From contig CAZXYS010000020.1 in the NCBI GenBank assembly GCA_964645005.1, positions 9,562 through 73,561 of the forward strand: a stretch of DNA of 64,000 bases, written 5' to 3'. The notes below the pieces were generated by a model. The model did not search any database. It was not told the DNA's origin and saw only the letters and a program-made list of their open reading frames with translations. Position numbers and translations under genes: made by a program. Position 1 is the stretch's first letter; every line of letters starts with the position of its first letter. Source of the stretch: CAZXYS01 sp964645005 (GTDB lineage Bacteria; Bacteroidota; Ignavibacteria; Kapaibacteriales; UBA2268). Below, piece after piece: positions 1 through 9,209 of this stretch.

Positions 1-1
1 C

Positions 2-3000
2 TTATTTGAGAAGTATTGCATTAATTGTGATCTGTCAGAGTGGGATTTTAAAGCTTTGAGCATTGCTCAAACAGCAGATTTAATTCAAATTAGAGATGCC
101 TCGGGAAGCCATGTTCATTGTCTGGGGCATATACTTAATAATGCAGGTGATTTTGCTTCCCTGCCGGGGAAGAAAATAAGTTATAGCGGTAGTATAGATG
201 CGGGTGAAAGTGTATTTGTCATTCCCGGCGGCGATTTAACTCACTTTGAAAAAGGTTTCGACTCCGGCGGGAATTGGACCGCTAAATCTTCAAGCAATAC
301 TAAAGGTTTTCCAAATGACAAGAATGCTGCCGGCACTGACAATTCCGATTATTGGAGGACATTGCGTCAACCCGAATGGGATGACCCTCAAATTACAAAA
401 GCCGGCATATCGGAAACAAGAGTAAACCTGGTATGGAATACTTATGAATCTCCGATGACTTATCAGGGATATCTGGTTATGAGATTCCTTACGTCACAGC
501 TTGCCGGAGTCCGGCATCCCGTTGACGGAGAGATATATTTCAAGGGAGATAATCTTGGCACGGCGGAAGTTATTTATGTTGGTCCGAATATTAGTTATAA
601 TGACAATTACGAATTGGAATGTGATTCATCATACACTTATCGTGTCTATGGTTTCAGGTTCGATGCTGATAATAATAATCAGGACAATGACCCAAAAAAC
701 GGAAGAGGTAGATCATATAATGAAACAAATTATGCTTCCATCATTGCTAAAAAGTTGGGTCCTCCGAAAGACCTCGAAATAAAAGCCGCAGATGATGATG
801 TTGTTATTTGCGAGGATGAATCAGTTGAATTAAGAGCCGAGTTTACAGGTAATCCGGATAATTTCGAATATCGCTGGAACAGGAATGGTATTCTTGTAGC
901 TGATTTCAATGAAGGTAAAAGCACTCTGATGGTATCTCAGGGCGGAGAATATGAAATTATAATGAGAACAGGCTTTGGCTGTGAACGAAGAGACACAATT
1001 ACTATTGAAGAAGTGGACAATCCGGATGTTGATATATTCAGGCAGGATGAAACTGAAATAACAAGAGATACTACTTACAGGATCTGTGACGGAGAGTCTG
1101 TGCTGCTCAAGACCACCGGCGGAGATAACCGGCAGTGGTACCTCGACGGCAATCCCATTCCGGGAGAAACAACTTTTGAATATACTGCATCGCAGGAAGG
1201 TTCATATCGGGTTCTGGCGGACAACCGTGGCAAATGTGTTGATTCAAGTTACATGGTGATAATTGATATCATCGATGTGGATTTCACGGTCGATGCTTCT
1301 AAAACTTTCAGCGTTTCTTCAACCGAAAGCTTCGTTGATGAAGACATTATCATTCAAAATAATGCCGATGAGGATTTAGCCTTCAATGCAGGGGATATAA
1401 CATTCAATCCCGCCGGTGATTATCAGATAATCAATCCGGCAAATCCGCCGTATGTCGTACCTGCCAATGGGCAATTGCCAATGACAATAAGATTTACACC
1501 CTCCCAACCCGGAGAAACCAAAGTTACAATGGCTCTCGATGCGCCCTGCGATAATACGGAAGAATCGGAGCTGTTCGGCATCAAGGAGGCCGCAGCTAAG
1601 CCATTAACTTCACAGTATTTGAATTACAATCTGGGAACTAAGATTTCCTGCAGGAATATTACACTGGATACTACTATTATTTTGACAAATGAAGGCACCT
1701 CGGATGTAGATCTTATGGATGCGATTATTGCACAGCCCTTCCAAATAACTTATCCCGGAGGATTCCCGAAAACCGTTAATCAAAGTGATACCATCCATGT
1801 TGATGTCAGCTTTGATTCAAATACTGAGGGTATTTACAATGAACAGCTTGAAGTCTACTATGACGACGGAATTAATATGGATACAGTCACTATCAGTGTC
1901 CGCTGCGAAGTTATCACGCCAAAATACGAACTCCAGCAGGACAGAGTGGAATTTGTCCTCGGCGATTGTGACGATTATATTGATACAACTATTAAAGTAT
2001 TCAACCGCGGGAAAGCTTCCATATCACTGAGGGAGGAAACTTCGCATCCGGCAATGCAAATTATAAGTTTGCCGCCAACAATTCAGCCAGCGGACAGCGG
2101 GGCTCTGACTCTTCGCTTCCAGCCTGCAGCGAATGATCTGGACAAGGATCTTTCGGTCACTTTTGCAGAGGATTCCTGCGACATTCAGAAACAATTCGAG
2201 TTCCGCGGAACTAAAAATGGCTATCTGTTCAGCCTGTCAGAAACACAGATAGGACCTGATACATTGGTTAGTTGTGACGGCGCTCCGGTAGAAAAAATTT
2301 ATAACATTGATTTGGAAATAACAGGCGATTCAGACTCAATTCCCAAAATAGAGAATTTCGACTTTACGGGTTCTATACAATCTCAGCTTGCCTTTAATAA
2401 TATAAGTCCGGGAGAGATATTATCCAAGGGAACAAATCCAATTGAGATAAAATTCACAGGGGCTCCCGATAAAGAATATAGCGGCACGGTAGAACTGGCT
2501 TTGGCTCCATGTTCGCGGAAAAAAACAATTGATATAACTGTGGCTGTATACCAGCCGAAAGCAGCTATCAGCGAGACGAATATCGACTTTGGCGCTATTA
2601 ATGTTTCACAAACTGCCACAGGCTCTTTTGATATTACTAATGATGGAAAGCTTCCGGTAACTGTCAATCAAATATCAGAAATAAATCCGCCCTTTTATAT
2701 TGATGACAACCAGACGGTCGCCCGACCATTCGATCTGGCGCCTGCTCAGTCGGAGACTATCTATCTTGAATACAATCCCATGCAGGAAGGTACGGATAAT
2801 TTAACTATATCCGCTGATATTTTATCAAAATCTTGCGACCTCTCCGGCGATGTGGCATTGACCGGTGAAGCCGGCAGCCCGGGGCAAGATCAGGTGTCAG
2901 CATGGATGATTACTAAAGCCGCGGCTCCCGGAGATTTTGTCGAATTGCCCATTCGGATAGTCCCGGTAAATGATTTCGATATGTCGGCATCAGACATTAC

Positions 3001-3613
3001 CAGTATCGGCGGCAAAATCACTTATGATGAAAACCTTTTTTACCCTGAGAAAATAACCGGCGGCGAAGGAGTTCCTCAAACTGCCATAGCAAACAGTACC
3101 GTAAATATAGTACAGCCGGGAGAAGTTGTTTTTGAAGTAGAAATATCCGATCCGGTGCGGATAACTGAGGGAAATGCATTCAACCTTGGCGGGACCGCTT
3201 TATTGGGGGATACCCTTGCTTCTGACATAATTCTTGATTCGTTGTCAATAACAGCGGGTTCCTCGATTGAAGTAAAGGACAAGTACAACGGCAGATTGCT
3301 GGTGGACGGTAAATGCCTGTTGAATGAAAGGACTGTGGAGATGTCCGACGGTACCTATCTTTTGCTGAATAGTTCTAATCCGGTAGTCGGTGACGTTGAG
3401 CTTGTATTCAAGACAATCGTTGATGATCCCACATCATTGAAAATTTATAATACTATAGGAAGAAAAGTAGCAACTTTGTATAATAAAAATGATCATAAAG
3501 CAGGAGTTTATACGGCAGGGATAGTTTCCGGTACACTATCCGGCGGTTTATATTTTGCTGTCTTGCGCTCGGGTAATATTGTCAGGACTCTGAAAATTGT
3601 TGTGACTAATTAA
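2..3613 (+). CDS. Large secreted surface protein with Ig-like and choice-of-anchor-type repeats and T9SS sorting domain (5' partial)
   Basis: The reading frame is open to the left edge of the window (no stop between base 2 and a TTG at 56), so the true start and any signal peptide lie outside and at least 1203 codons are visible. The first ~100 residues resemble a lamin-tail-like module (DLIQIRDASGSHVH), followed by a fibronectin-III/Ig-like part (about residues 105-400) and several beta-sandwich repeats of the ASPM-SPD-2-Hydin/choice-of-anchor type (for example IDFGAINVSQTATGSFDITN). The last ~65 residues (LKIYNTIGRKVATLYN..., ending LKIVVTN) are a type A T9SS sorting domain, so the protein is expected on the cell surface or secreted. 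No enzymatic motif is seen; adhesion or structural roles are guesses. Confidence 0.85.
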   Translation, partial: LFEKYCINCDLSEWDFKALSIAQTADLIQIRDASGSHVHCLGHILNNAGDFASLPGKKISYSGSIDAGESVFVIPGGDLTHFEKGFDSGGNWTAKSSSNTKGFPNDKNAAGTDNSDYWRTLRQPEWDDPQITKAGISETRVNLVWNTYESPMTYQGYLVMRFLTSQLAGVRHPVDGEIYFKGDNLGTAEVIYVGPNISYNDNYELECDSSYTYRVYGFRFDADNNNQDNDPKNGRGRSYNETNYASIIAKKLGPPKDLEIKAADDDVVICEDESVELRAEFTGNPDNFEYRWNRNGILVADFNEGKSTLMVSQGGEYEIIMRTGFGCERRDTITIEEVDNPDVDIFRQDETEITRDTTYRICDGESVLLKTTGGDNRQWYLDGNPIPGETTFEYTASQEGSYRVLADNRGKCVDSSYMVIIDIIDVDFTVDASKTFSVSSTESFVDEDIIIQNNADEDLAFNAGDITFNPAGDYQIINPANPPYVVPANGQLPMTIRFTPSQPGETKVTMALDAPCDNTEESELFGIKEAAAKPLTSQYLNYNLGTKISCRNITLDTTIILTNEGTSDVDLMDAIIAQPFQITYPGGFPKTVNQSDTIHVDVSFDSNTEGIYNEQLEVYYDDGINMDTVTISVRCEVITPKYELQQDRVEFVLGDCDDYIDTTIKVFNRGKASISLREETSHPAMQIISLPPTIQPADSGALTLRFQPAANDLDKDLSVTFAEDSCDIQKQFEFRGTKNGYLFSLSETQIGPDTLVSCDGAPVEKIYNIDLEITGDSDSIPKIENFDFTGSIQSQLAFNNISPGEILSKGTNPIEIKFTGAPDKEYSGTVELALAPCSRKKTIDITVAVYQPKAAISETNIDFGAINVSQTATGSFDITNDGKLPVTVNQISEINPPFYIDDNQTVARPFDLAPAQSETIYLEYNPMQEGTDNLTISADILSKSCDLSGDVALTGEAGSPGQDQVSAWMITKAAAPGDFVELPIRIVPVNDFDMSASDITSIGGKITYDENLFYPEKITGGEGVPQTAIANSTVNIVQPGEVVFEVEISDPVRITEGNAFNLGGTALLGDTLASDIILDSLSITAGSSIEVKDKYNGRLLVDGKCLLNERTVEMSDGTYLLLNSSNPVVGDVELVFKTIVDDPTSLKIYNTIGRKVATLYNKNDHKAGVYTAGIVSGTLSGGLYFAVLRSGNIVRTLKIVVTN

Positions 3614-3761
3614 TCAATCCGGCATTGAGAATAAATAGGGCAATATCTAGCCAAGTTTTTCTTTAATTGAAAATTGATCTGCATCCGGGACGGGAGTTTT
3701 CCCCCTGGAGTATCTTTACATTAATTAATATTCTTACATTGAAGGAATTTTTTAGAAAACA

Positions 3762-3793
3762 TTTGCCTTTCTATTAGCTTTATATTATATTTG
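3762..3793 (+). promoter_or_regulatory. Bacteroidetes-type promoter for the fur-katA operon
   Basis: TTTG at 3762-3765 is followed after 20 bases by TATATTTG at 3786-3793. This matches the primary sigma factor consensus known for Bacteroidetes (-33 TTTG, -7 TAnnTTTG, about 19-21 bases apart). It lies 58 bases upstream of the regulator start codon. Assignment is by pattern only. Confidence 0.6.
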
Positions 3794-3801
3794 CTTCTAA
3801 A

Positions 3802-3816
3802 TAGTAATAACTACTA
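3802..3816 (+). promoter_or_regulatory. Putative Fur/PerR operator
   Basis: Inverted repeat TAGTAATAACTACTA with perfect 5-base arms around a 5-base centre, placed where transcription from the adjacent promoter would start. An A/T-rich palindrome at this place is what autoregulation by a Fur-family protein would require; no second copy was found within the window, so the link is inferred. Confidence 0.4.
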
Positions 3817-3850
3817 ACTACAATTCATTTCTAATTAAACTTAATTCAAA

Positions 3851-4270
3851 ATGAATTTTGATAAACTTCGAAATAAACTCGTCGAGCAGAATCTCAAGGT
3901 GACCCCGCAGAGATTGGCGGTTCTCGAGGCTATGCATACTCTCGAGGATCACCCGACGGCGGAAAGAGTGATTGAATTTGTTAGGAAAAAGATTCCGAAT
4001 ATATCTGCCGCTGCGGTTTATAATATTCTGGAAGTCTTTGCCAGTAAAGGCATCATCTCGAAAGTAAAGACTGAGAAAGATATAATGCGATACGATATTA
4101 TTACGGAAACTCATCATCATTTGTATGATGAGAATTCTGAAAAAATCGATGATTACTTCAATGAAGAACTTGATAAAATCCTTAAGGATTATTTCAAGAA
4201 GAGAAATATTCCCGGCTTCGAAATTAAAGATATTAGACTTCACATTCATGGTAAATTTAAAAATAAATAG
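3851..4270 (+). CDS. Fur-family (PerR-like) transcriptional regulator
   Basis: 139 residues, normal Fur-family length. The N-terminal winged helix is recognisable (LRNKLVEQNLKVTPQRLAVL, then ISAAAVYNILEVFASKGII as the recognition region, residues 5-75). The dimerisation domain keeps the metal-site signature ETHHHLYDE (about residues 90-98) and a C-terminal HIHG, but there is no CxxC pair, so the structural zinc site of classical Fur/PerR is missing. It is 27 bases upstream of a catalase gene, which fits a peroxide-responsive repressor of catalase. PerR-like function is an inference from this context. Confidence 0.85.
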   Translation: MNFDKLRNKLVEQNLKVTPQRLAVLEAMHTLEDHPTAERVIEFVRKKIPNISAAAVYNILEVFASKGIISKVKTEKDIMRYDIITETHHHLYDENSEKIDDYFNEELDKILKDYFKKRNIPGFEIKDIRLHIHGKFKNK

Positions 4271-4297
4271 TGTTTTTCAACAAACAGGGAGAAAAAT

Positions 4298-5761
4298 ATG
4301 AAAAAGAAATTAACATCCGAATCGGGGCGCCCGTATTACGAAAATGAAGACAGCCAGACTGTCGGACCACGCGGTCCGGTATTGCTGCAGGATACGATGC
4401 TGCACGAGAAAATGGCGCATTTCAACAGGGAAAGAATACCCGAAAGAGTTGTCCACGCCAATGGTACCGGCGCTTTCGGGACTTTCACTGTGAAAAATGA
4501 TATTAAGAAGTACAGCCGCGCTAAGATCTTCTCGAAAGTTGGTAATCAATGCAAAGTGTTTATCCGCTTTTCCACAGTCGGCGGTGAAAAAGGCAGCGCC
4601 GACACGGAACGCGATCCGCGCGGTTTCGCCATTAAATTCTACACCGAGGACGGCAATTGGGATCTCGTCGGCAATAACACGCCTGTATTTTTCATAAAGG
4701 ATCCGAAAAAATTTGGCGATTTTATCCATACGCAGAAGCGCGATCCTAAGACGAATCTCAAGAGCGATACTATGATGTGGGATTACTGGAGTTTGAACCC
4801 GGAAAGCCTGCACCAGGTGATGATCCTCTTCAGCGACAGGGGCACGCCCTACACCTATCGCAACATGAACGGCTATGGCAGCCATACTTTCTCGCTTATT
4901 AATGACAAGAATGAGAGAATTTGGGTGAAATTCCACGTTAAAACCATGCAGGGGATAAAGAATTTCACCGGTCCAGAGGCGGATAAGATGCGCGGCGTCG
5001 ATCCGGACTGGGCGCAGAGAGATCTGGTCGAAGCCATCGAAAAAGGCGATTATCCGAAATGGGCGCTGAAAATACAGGTGATGACCCACGAGCAGGCTAA
5101 GAATTTCAAGTGGAATCCCTTCGATCTTACGAAGATCTGGCCCCATAACGAGTTTCCTCTTATCGATGTAGGCGAGATAGAACTGAATAAGATCCCGGAC
5201 AACTATTTTGCGGATGTTGAGCAGTCCGCATTTGAGCCGTCGAATCTGGTGGACGGCATCAGCTATTCGTATGATAAGATGCTGCAGGGCAGGCTTTTGT
5301 CTTATCCCGATGCCCATAGATACAGGCTCGGCGTAAATTATAACCAGATTCCCGTCAACCGCACCGTCAGCGAGGCTAACCACTACCACAGGGACGGCTT
5401 CATGACTGTTGACGGCAACCATGGCGACCAGCCCAACTATGCCCCCAACAGCTTCGATGACATCGAACCTGACGAAAGCTATAAGCTGCCGCAGGAAGAA
5501 ATGGACGCGCAGATGGCAGCCCATTTCGACAGGAACGAGAATGACGACGATCATTACACGCAGCCGGGCATGCTCTTCCGCGGCGTCATGACTAAAGAAG
5601 AGCAGCGGAACACGATCAACAATATTGTCGGCTCGATGAGTAAGATCGCCGGACCGAAGCGCAATGAGATCATCGGCAGGCAGTTGGAGCATTTCTTCAA
5701 GGCTGATAATGACCTCGCCAGAGAAGCAGCCAAAGGTCTGGATTTTAAATTTGATAAGTGA
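4298..5761 (+). CDS. katA: Heme catalase (monofunctional, small-subunit)
   Basis: 487 residues, typical for small-subunit heme catalases, which dismutate hydrogen peroxide to water and oxygen in the cytoplasm. Catalytic His53 (RVVHANGTGAFG), Asn126 (WDLVGNNTPVFF) and the axial heme ligand Tyr336 (RLLSYPDAHRYRLG) are all present with the family spacing. The start is preceded by CAGGGAG 8 bases upstream. It forms an operon with the Fur-like gene before it. Catalase plus an adjacent regulator suggests this sulfate reducer meets oxygen or peroxide regularly. Confidence 0.97.
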   Translation: MKKKLTSESGRPYYENEDSQTVGPRGPVLLQDTMLHEKMAHFNRERIPERVVHANGTGAFGTFTVKNDIKKYSRAKIFSKVGNQCKVFIRFSTVGGEKGSADTERDPRGFAIKFYTEDGNWDLVGNNTPVFFIKDPKKFGDFIHTQKRDPKTNLKSDTMMWDYWSLNPESLHQVMILFSDRGTPYTYRNMNGYGSHTFSLINDKNERIWVKFHVKTMQGIKNFTGPEADKMRGVDPDWAQRDLVEAIEKGDYPKWALKIQVMTHEQAKNFKWNPFDLTKIWPHNEFPLIDVGEIELNKIPDNYFADVEQSAFEPSNLVDGISYSYDKMLQGRLLSYPDAHRYRLGVNYNQIPVNRTVSEANHYHRDGFMTVDGNHGDQPNYAPNSFDDIEPDESYKLPQEEMDAQMAAHFDRNENDDDHYTQPGMLFRGVMTKEEQRNTINNIVGSMSKIAGPKRNEIIGRQLEHFFKADNDLAREAAKGLDFKFDK

Positions 5762-5770
5762 TTTAATTTT

Positions 5771-5799
5771 GTAGAGACGGGTCTTAGAGCTGTCTCTAC
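5771..5799 (+). terminator. Hairpin after katA
   Basis: Arms GTAGAGAC and GTCTCTAC (8 base pairs) around a 13-base loop, 10 bases after the catalase stop. There is no run of T after it, so it may be a transcript-end hairpin or simply another member of a dispersed palindrome. Confidence 0.4.
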
Positions 5800-5847
5800 A
5801 TGCTTGAAATCCGAATATCTCGTTAGAGATAATAAAGAAGGCAAAAT

Positions 5848-5950
5848 GTCATTGCGAGCGAAGCGGAGCAATCTCACTAAGGTCAGGGATTGCTTCGTCG
5901 CCCTGCTGAAGCAGGATTTCGCATAACTAAACTTCGCTTTTTGCAATGAC
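5848..5950. repeat. MITE-like dispersed repeat, GTCATTGC family, copy 1
   Basis: A 103-base element with terminal inverted repeats GTCATTGC/GCAATGAC and internal text such as GCGAGCGAAGCGGAGCAATC and GGGATTGCTTCGTCG. Related copies occur at 22324-22394 and 47080-47185. It contains no coding capacity. With the hairpin at 5771 and the element at 6004 it fills the 407-base gene-free stretch between katA and the TauE-type gene. Confidence 0.7.
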
Positions 5951-6003
5951 TCTTTCATAACTTTGATACATTAAAATGATGATTTTGATTGCATAATTTA
6001 GAT

Positions 6004-6123
6004 TAACCTGGATTTTTCATTATATATGTTAATATTTTTGTAATCACTTGCAACAGCAAGCTTTAGCTTGCTGATAGTTAGATGCTTATCAGACCTGTTG
6101 CAAAGTGCTAAAGCACTTTGTTG
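6004..6123 (+). repeat. Two-hairpin dispersed repeat, copy 1
   Basis: About 120 bases: an A/T-rich leader (TGGATTTTTCATTA), then hairpin 1 (AGCAAGC-TTTA-GCTTGCT), a ~25-base spacer and hairpin 2 (CAAAGTGCT-AA-AGCACTTTG). The same arrangement recurs at 18994-19114 (same strand) and, reverse-complemented, at 51199-51319. It sits just past the 3' end of the convergent TauE-type gene. Confidence 0.85.
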
Positions 6124-6168
6124 AAGTTGCTTCTGAGTAAAATCAACTTCAATAGTGCAAAATTTGGA

Positions 6169-7050
6169 TCAAATAAACTGCACAATATACCTGCCTGCTA
6201 CAAACAATATACATATTGCTAAAATGATTTTTATGACTTTTTCGGGGAGGAAGCGCTGGAATTTTGCGCCGAGATACATGCCCAGCAAACCGCCGACGCC
6301 GAAAAGCAACCCGAGCAGCCAGTCCGGGGCGATGGGCGTGTGCGGGAAATATACCGCCAGGATCTGGAAGAAGATGACGCCGGCGATGGATGAGACGAGC
6401 GTCCCTGCCAGCGCGGCGCCGGATACCGCATAAACGGGGAGCTTGAATATCGCTACGTATATCGGCGCCATTATCGCGCCGCCGCCAATGCCGTATATCC
6501 CGCCGACTATTCCTACTATGAAACTTATCGTGAATATTGCGGGTGTCGAGACGCTGTAATTTTGCTCGTTGAATTCGAATTCTATCTTCTCCAGGTTTAG
6601 TGACAACGATTTTAATTTGCCAACCTGTTTGGCGCTGCCTGCTTTAGCGTTGCGTTTCTTGAGAATGTCGACGAACAGCCGGACGCCGATGTAAAGCAGG
6701 ACCAATCCCGCAAAGAACTTGAAATCGGACGGGTCGGGCAGATAAATTATCCTCACCAGCGCGCCGATGAAAACGCCGGGCAGGGTTGCTATAATTACTA
6801 TCAATACCAGCGGGAATAGCATTCTGCCTTCGCGCCAATAGCGGTAAACGCCGCCGGGGATGCCTGCGATGTTGTAGAGGTGATTTGTGGCGCTGACGGC
6901 GGGGCTGGTGAAGCCGAGCACGCTCATCTGGAAAGGCAGCAGCAGGAACGCGCCGGAAACGCCGCCCATCGATGTGAAAAATGATATGATGAATGCCACC
7001 AGCGGCGGAATTAGCGGGTGTATTTCAATGTTTGCGGTCTCGAAGAACAT
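6169..7050 (-). CDS. TauE/SafE-family membrane permease
   Basis: About 293 residues from the ATG at 7050, chosen over an in-frame TTG ten codons upstream because AAGGGA lies 6 bases before the ATG. The family (sulfite exporter TauE/SafE, PF01925) transports sulfur-containing or organic anions. Eight or so hydrophobic segments are visible, with the two family half-repeats (FFTSMGGVSGAFLLLP near the N-terminus and GIVGGIYGIGGGAIMAP near residue 190) separated by a polar loop at about residues 130-175. Substrate cannot be read from sequence. Its presence near a sulfite-generating pathway is suggestive, but it is 5 kb and two toxin-antitoxin pairs away from the island. Confidence 0.9.
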   Translation of the reverse strand: MFFETANIEIHPLIPPLVAFIISFFTSMGGVSGAFLLLPFQMSVLGFTSPAVSATNHLYNIAGIPGGVYRYWREGRMLFPLVLIVIIATLPGVFIGALVRIIYLPDPSDFKFFAGLVLLYIGVRLFVDILKKRNAKAGSAKQVGKLKSLSLNLEKIEFEFNEQNYSVSTPAIFTISFIVGIVGGIYGIGGGAIMAPIYVAIFKLPVYAVSGAALAGTLVSSIAGVIFFQILAVYFPHTPIAPDWLLGLLFGVGGLLGMYLGAKFQRFLPEKVIKIILAICILFVAGRYIVQFI

Positions 7051-7131
7051 TGGTATCCCTTGTTTTGTATTTTTTAACAAATTTACGGAATATTTGCTGT
7101 AGTTCCCAAAGGGAGGGGATGTTAGTTGATT

Positions 7132-7485
7132 TTAATATTTGCGCTGTCTTATATTGTTTTCGCTAATTACTGTCAACATATTTTCAAATTTTAACTTTTT
7201 TGATTTAAATAGCTCTATCAAATATTTGCCTGGTTCGTCAGGTAAAAAATTACTGATTCTTAAATATATTACGCCGGCTTGTGGTTTATACCCTTTTTTG
7301 AAAATTAACATACCGTAATCTCTGTCAAATGTTAGGATAGTTCGGTTTCCCCTGACAGCTAAGTCGATTACTTCACTATCCGTAATACCCGAAAAGTCTT
7401 TTCCGACATACTTGATGTCATATCCTGCATTTGTTAAAATTTTAACGCTGGTTAAAGGAAAATTTTCGTTTGCCAGTAATTTCAT
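7132..7485 (-). CDS. DUF5615 PIN-like toxin
   Basis: 117 residues with the family features: N-terminal KLLANENFP and central ILTFDRDYGML, acidic residues that would form a PIN-like ribonuclease site. DUF5615 proteins typically pair with DUF433 antitoxins; here the ATG overlaps the stop of the DUF433 gene by one base (TAATG), indicating translational coupling. Expected role: RNA-cleaving toxin of a small type II toxin-antitoxin module. Target unknown. Confidence 0.8.
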   Translation of the reverse strand: MKLLANENFPLTSVKILTNAGYDIKYVGKDFSGITDSEVIDLAVRGNRTILTFDRDYGMLIFKKGYKPQAGVIYLRISNFLPDEPGKYLIELFKSKKLKFENMLTVISENNIRQRKY

Positions 7486-7724
7486 TAAATAGATTTTAAT
7501 GGTTCATTGTATATCATGCCGTCTTCTATTATGTCTTTGATGTAAGCAAATACCGCCTGTAAATTTTCCATTTTTAATCTAGGGTAGTTGTCTAGTATTT
7601 GCTGTTCTGTCCAACCGGCTGCCAGTAAATTGATTATATGCTCAACAGATATCCGTGTGCCCTTGATTACCGGCTTCCCTGTTAATATTTTTTCGTTTGT
7701 TTCTATGTGTTGTTTCCAATTCAT
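7485..7724 (-). CDS. DUF433 antitoxin
   Basis: 79 residues from the ATG at 7724 (an in-frame TTG at 7781 would add 19 hydrophobic, unconserved-looking residues). The pattern LTGKPVIKGTRISVEHIINL and GWTEQQILDNYPRL is typical of DUF433, a small helix-turn-helix antitoxin. It neutralises the product of the overlapping downstream gene and probably autoregulates the pair. Confidence 0.85.
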   Translation of the reverse strand: MNWKQHIETNEKILTGKPVIKGTRISVEHIINLLAAGWTEQQILDNYPRLKMENLQAVFAYIKDIIEDGMIYNEPLKSI

Positions 7725-7900
7725 ATTGTAATTTAATATTATTTTGATTAAGATGAAAATCTTATTGATTGTTTGTTTCAATTTTCCGATACTATTTTCA
7801 TAAAACGGTAAACTATTTTAACTATTGGGAGGAATTGGAATGTGGAGGTTAGTTTGAACCGCTGATTTTAACTGATTATTCTGGTTTTCGTGATTTGAAG

Positions 7901-7957
7901 AGGAAAGTACAACTTTGCGGGAAATTATGCTTGCTAAATTGGAATTTAGCAAGCAGG
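7901..7957 (+). repeat. AAAT-core hairpin element A
   Basis: Perfect 12-base-pair hairpin at 7929-7954: arm GCTTGCTAAATT and its complement around GG. It is preceded by AAGTACAACTTTGCGGGAAA, text shared with element B at 12364. Other family members are at 12386, 60984 and 61082; arms differ but stay self-complementary. Confidence 0.8.
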
Positions 7958-8018
7958 GCTTTTATGTAGAGCTACTCATCCAATTACGAATTGCGAATGG
8001 TGAATTATGAATGAAGAA

Positions 8019-8067
8019 TTACGAATTAATACACCCCCCTTTAATCCCCCTTTTTTAAGGGGGAATA
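8019..8067 (+). repeat. C/G-run hairpin element, copy 1
   Basis: Shared text (AATTACGAATTAATACA, then a C run) followed by the hairpin CCCCCTTTTTTAAGGGGG at 8046-8063. Copies or degenerate copies lie at 9040-9080, 61118-61170 and 61222-61265. Confidence 0.7.
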
Positions 8068-8264
8068 AAAAGGACGCTGGAGGGAGAATGGGATTTAGAT
8101 AAGTTATTCTTGAGGAAATTAAGTAGTTCTGTTCATTTTTTAATAGCGCTAATTTCCCTTTGTATTAGCATATTACATTAAAAATATGTAATTTGCGTTT
8201 AAATATTAAATTTGCTTAATATTAAGCGCAATTATTTAATGTTTACTTATCAGGTATAATTAAA

Positions 8265-8531
8265 ATGGGAACTATTACAATATCAGTGGATATTCCTTCG
8301 GATCTGATGGTCGTTCTTAATGAATCCGAGGAGGAGTTGAAATCTCATTTCCAAACAGCTATCGCTATGATGCTATTCCAGGAAGGGAAGTTGACTTTGG
8401 GAAAAGCGATTCAGTTTTCAGGATTGTCACGTTTTGAATTTGAGAAAGAATTGGCTAAGTACAAACTACCTCTGCTAGATGCGGATCCTAATGAAGTTAT
8501 GTCAGATGTGGAAAAAATGAAAGATTTGTGA
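8265..8531 (+). CDS. UPF0175-family antitoxin
   Basis: 88 residues. Contains the UPF0175 pattern with a C-terminal helix-turn-helix region (GKLTLGKAIQFSGLSRFEFE, residues 45-64) and the tail YKLPLLD. These proteins are antitoxins of PIN-domain toxins, and one follows 3 bases downstream. Cytoplasmic DNA-binding and toxin-neutralising role inferred from family. Confidence 0.85.
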   Translation: MGTITISVDIPSDLMVVLNESEEELKSHFQTAIAMMLFQEGKLTLGKAIQFSGLSRFEFEKELAKYKLPLLDADPNEVMSDVEKMKDL

Positions 8532-8534
8532 GAA

Positions 8535-9017
8535 GTGAAAGTTGTCGTAGCCGATACAGGTGCTCTGATATCATTGGGGCTTGTTGGTAATATTGATTTG
8601 ATTGGAAAAGTATTCGGTGATTTCTATATTGCTAATGCTGTTTGGGAAGAACTGAAAAATTATGATAATCCTGATTTTGATAAAAATATTCTTCAAGGAC
8701 TCAAGGATAAGGTTGTTCGCATTAAATCAAGAAATCATCTCTCAGTAATTATGGATTACGGAGAATCTGAATCAGTGATCCTTTATGATGAGCTAAATGC
8801 TGACTATTTGCTAATAGAAGATAGTAAGGCTAGAAAGATTGCTGAATCTTTGAACATAAATTGTATTGGAACAATCGGTTTGTTGGTGAAAGCAAAACAA
8901 AAAGGTCTTATAAAAGAGCTCAAACCTATTTTCAATGAATGGCTTAGACAAGAAAGATTTTTTTCTAAGAAATTATTAAATGTGATTTTGGTAAAAACGG
9001 GTGAAACTGAATTTTAA
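8535..9017 (+). CDS. DUF3368 PIN-domain toxin
   Basis: 160 residues starting at GTG (8535), 3 bases after the UPF0175 stop. The PIN fold is indicated by VVADTGALISLGL (first catalytic Asp, residue 7), the acidic YGESESVILYDE (about 77-88) and LLIEDSKARKIAE (about 95-107). PIN toxins of this type cleave RNA with Mg2+ or Mn2+. Forms a co-transcribed pair with the preceding antitoxin. Confidence 0.85.
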   Translation: MKVVVADTGALISLGLVGNIDLIGKVFGDFYIANAVWEELKNYDNPDFDKNILQGLKDKVVRIKSRNHLSVIMDYGESESVILYDELNADYLLIEDSKARKIAESLNINCIGTIGLLVKAKQKGLIKELKPIFNEWLRQERFFSKKLLNVILVKTGETEF

Positions 9018-9039
9018 TTACTAATGAGGAATGATGAAT

Positions 9040-9080
9040 TGATACAACCCCCTGAATCCCCTTTTTTTAAGGGGGAATAA
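9040..9080 (+). repeat. C/G-run hairpin element, copy 2
   Basis: GATACAACCCCCTGAATCCC followed by a run of T and AAGGGGGAATAA; CCCC/GGGG arms pair across the T/A centre at 9058-9075. Same family as 8019-8067. Confidence 0.65.
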
Positions 9081-9209
9081 GAGTCCACCCCGTCACGCTT
9101 CGCGTGCCACCCTTCAAAGAGGGGAATATCGTCAGATGTATCATCTGACGAAGACGGGCTCTTCGCCAAGCGTTGGAATGAGATCTGCCCGTTAGCCTTT
9201 AGCCGTTCA

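Larger units (their letters stand above)
7725..8264. other. 540-base gene-free stretch with palindromic repeats
   Basis: Between two toxin-antitoxin pairs on opposite strands. It holds one AAAT-core hairpin element (7901-7957) and one CCCCC-TTTTTT-GGGGG hairpin element (8019-8067), both listed separately. The remainder is A/T-rich; the last ~100 bases must contain the promoter of the UPF0175/PIN pair, but I see no clear consensus. No open frame with protein-like content was found. Confidence 0.6.

Noticed and set aside
4310..5692. 460-codon open frame antisense to the catalase gene
   Set aside because: Mirror of a G+C-rich coding region; its translation has no domain, signal or neighbour support, while the catalase frame is unambiguous.
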